A DNA stretch of 10,465 bases from Dehalococcoidia bacterium (GTDB lineage: Bacteria; Chloroflexota; Dehalococcoidia; SZUA-161): NCBI GenBank assembly GCA_030619685.1, contig JAUXAX010000069.1, positions 1 through 10,465 of the forward strand, in the 5' to 3' direction. Below the pieces are notes generated by a model, which was not told the DNA's origin, searched no databases, and saw nothing but the letters and a program-made list of their open reading frames with translations. The position numbers and the translations under genes are program-made. Below, piece by piece: positions 7,415-10,465 of this stretch (the first letter of the stretch is position 1; every line of letters begins with the position of its first letter).

Positions 7415-8362
7415 ATGGTTGAACCAGAGACAAAACCGATAGCCAAGATTGCTTATGTCTTTCCCGGACAAGGCTCACAGGCAATCGGGATGGGTCATGA
7501 ACTTTACCAGAGTTCACGGCGGGCCAGGGAGGTCTTCGAGGGGGCAGATGAAGCGCTCCAATTCCCCCTGTCACGGCTCTGTTTTGAGGGCCCCGAGGGA
7601 GATCTGCGGGAAACCATCAATGCCCAGCCAGCGATACTGACAGTCAGCATCGCTTGTTTAGCAGCCGCTTCAGAGATCAACAGCACGATAAAGCCTGCCA
7701 TTGTCGCCGGACACAGCCTCGGTGAGTACACCGCTCTGGTGGCCGCAAACGTCCTTGAATTCGCCGACGCAGTTCGTCTTGTACGGGAACGAGGGCGCTT
7801 GATGCAGGAAACGGGCAAAATCAAACCTGGAGGCATGGCGGCGATCATTGGTCTCGACGAGACAACCCTCGACGAAATATGCATGGAGACCGGCGCCCAG
7901 ATTGCCAATGTCAACTGCTCCGGGCAGATCGTTATCAGCGGCCCAAAAGCGGCAGTAGCACACTCCATGGACTTGGCACAATCGAGGGGAGCCGTCGGCG
8001 CGGTGCCACTTGAGGTCAGTGGCGCTTTTCATACCGTCCTGATGGAGCCCACAGTTGAAGGCATGGCCCGGGCCATCTCACAAATCAACTTTCGCTCCCC
8101 TGAAGTTCCCATCGTGGCTAACAGCACGGCCAAGCCGGTAACCACCATCAATGAGGTGAAAGAGGAGATCTTGCAGCAGCTATGCCACTGTGTTCAGTGG
8201 CAGCCCTCTGTGGAGTATATGGTAGAGGCTGGGGTCTCCACCTTCATTGAGATTGGCCCTGGGGTAGTCCTCTCGAAACTGATCAAAAGGATAAGCAAGC
8301 AAGTGCAAGTCCTCAATATGAGCGATCTGGAGTCCATCAAGGCGACAAGCCAAAGCCTTTGA
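7415..8362 (+). CDS. fabD: Malonyl-CoA:ACP transacylase
   Basis: This 315-residue protein has the normal FabD length and loads malonyl groups from CoA onto the carrier protein. All key elements are present: FPGQGSQ at residues 16-22, QPAILTVS at 71-78, the nucleophile Ser101 in AGHSLGEYTAL, Arg126 in VRERGRLMQ for malonyl binding, NCSGQIVISG at about 167-176, and catalytic His206 in SGAFHTVLM. I start it at ATG 7415, where GGGGA lies six bases upstream and the mature FabD N terminus begins at once. A longer reading from 7304 would overlap the transferase gene by about 95 bases and add no homologous sequence. It is the last plus-strand gene of the cluster. Three 60-base samples give 58-62% GC, higher than the genes before it. 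Arg126 favours malonyl over simple acyl substrates. Confidence 0.94.
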   Translation: MVEPETKPIAKIAYVFPGQGSQAIGMGHELYQSSRRAREVFEGADEALQFPLSRLCFEGPEGDLRETINAQPAILTVSIACLAAASEINSTIKPAIVAGHSLGEYTALVAANVLEFADAVRLVRERGRLMQETGKIKPGGMAAIIGLDETTLDEICMETGAQIANVNCSGQIVISGPKAAVAHSMDLAQSRGAVGAVPLEVSGAFHTVLMEPTVEGMARAISQINFRSPEVPIVANSTAKPVTTINEVKEEILQQLCHCVQWQPSVEYMVEAGVSTFIEIGPGVVLSKLIKRISKQVQVLNMSDLESIKATSQSL

Positions 8363-8384
8363 GGGACTCACGGCCATAGTCCTC
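8361..8384 (+). terminator. Weak hairpin at end of fabD
   Basis: GAGGGACT (8361-8368) pairs with AGTCCTC (8378-8384), giving seven base pairs with one bulged G and a nine-base loop. It starts inside the fabD stop codon. No T-run follows on either strand, so an intrinsic terminator is doubtful. The position at the cluster end, between convergent genes, is the main argument for it. The rest of the gap to 8436 holds only a 7-base direct repeat (CGAACCC at 8415 and 8428). Confidence 0.2.
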
Positions 8385-8436
8385 GAAGGAGACCGTCGGC
8401 AACCCAGCAAAATCCGAACCCGGTAGTCGAACCCAT

Positions 8437-10465
<2,029 letters not shown>

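Noticed and set aside
7504..8032. Minus-strand open frames of 154 and 120 codons inside fabD
   Set aside because: They are antisense to a complete fabD and have no recognisable domains.
8415..8434. GGTTCG-containing sequence on the minus strand resembling a tRNA T-arm
   Set aside because: The T stem does not pair and no acceptor, D or anticodon arm can be drawn. It is only a 7-base direct repeat.

Overview
This is bacterial DNA of unresolved origin. It has compact operons, several strong AGGAGG-type ribosome binding sites, and GTG and probably TTG starts besides ATG. Base composition is mixed, with 60-base samples ranging from about 28% to 68% GC. Nothing in the window fixes the phylum. From general family knowledge, this gene mix suggests an uncultured anaerobe of a planctomycete, deltaproteobacterial or Chloroflexi type, but that is inference only.

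Positions 1-8362 hold nine plus-strand genes forming what looks like one dedicated fatty-acid-synthase-like (type II) biosynthetic cluster. In order they are: the C-terminal half of a KASIII-type ketosynthase (cut by the window start); a KASII/FabF-type ketosynthase; a 214-base intergenic leader with short repeats and a TTGACA box; two paralogous FAD-dependent oxidoreductases of the phytoene desaturase/carotenoid isomerase superfamily; a FabG-type ketoreductase; a FabZ-type dehydratase; a divergent FabI-type enoyl reductase; an Sfp-type phosphopantetheinyl transferase; and a FabD malonyltransferase. The genes after the leader are separated by 1-25 bases.

Together these genes provide priming, elongation, both reductions, dehydration, malonyl loading and carrier-protein activation. 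The unusual addition is the pair of CrtI/CrtISO-like redox enzymes. They suggest a product that is desaturated, isomerised or rearranged on or after the acyl chain, such as a polyene-like or otherwise unusual lipid. As I recall it, proposed ladderane-lipid gene sets of anammox bacteria also combine fab-type genes with phytoene-desaturase-like enzymes. Those sets include radical SAM genes, and none is present here. No acyl carrier protein gene is visible, so it probably lies upstream of the window.

Positions 8363-8436 are a short convergent intergenic region with a weak hairpin and no clear terminator. Positions 8437-9822 (minus) encode a complete, GC-rich GH1 beta-glucosidase. Positions 9893-10465 (minus) encode the C-terminal two thirds of an LsrF/DhnA-type class I aldolase, truncated by the window end. 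These two genes point toward the cluster and appear unrelated to it, so the cluster probably ends after fabD.
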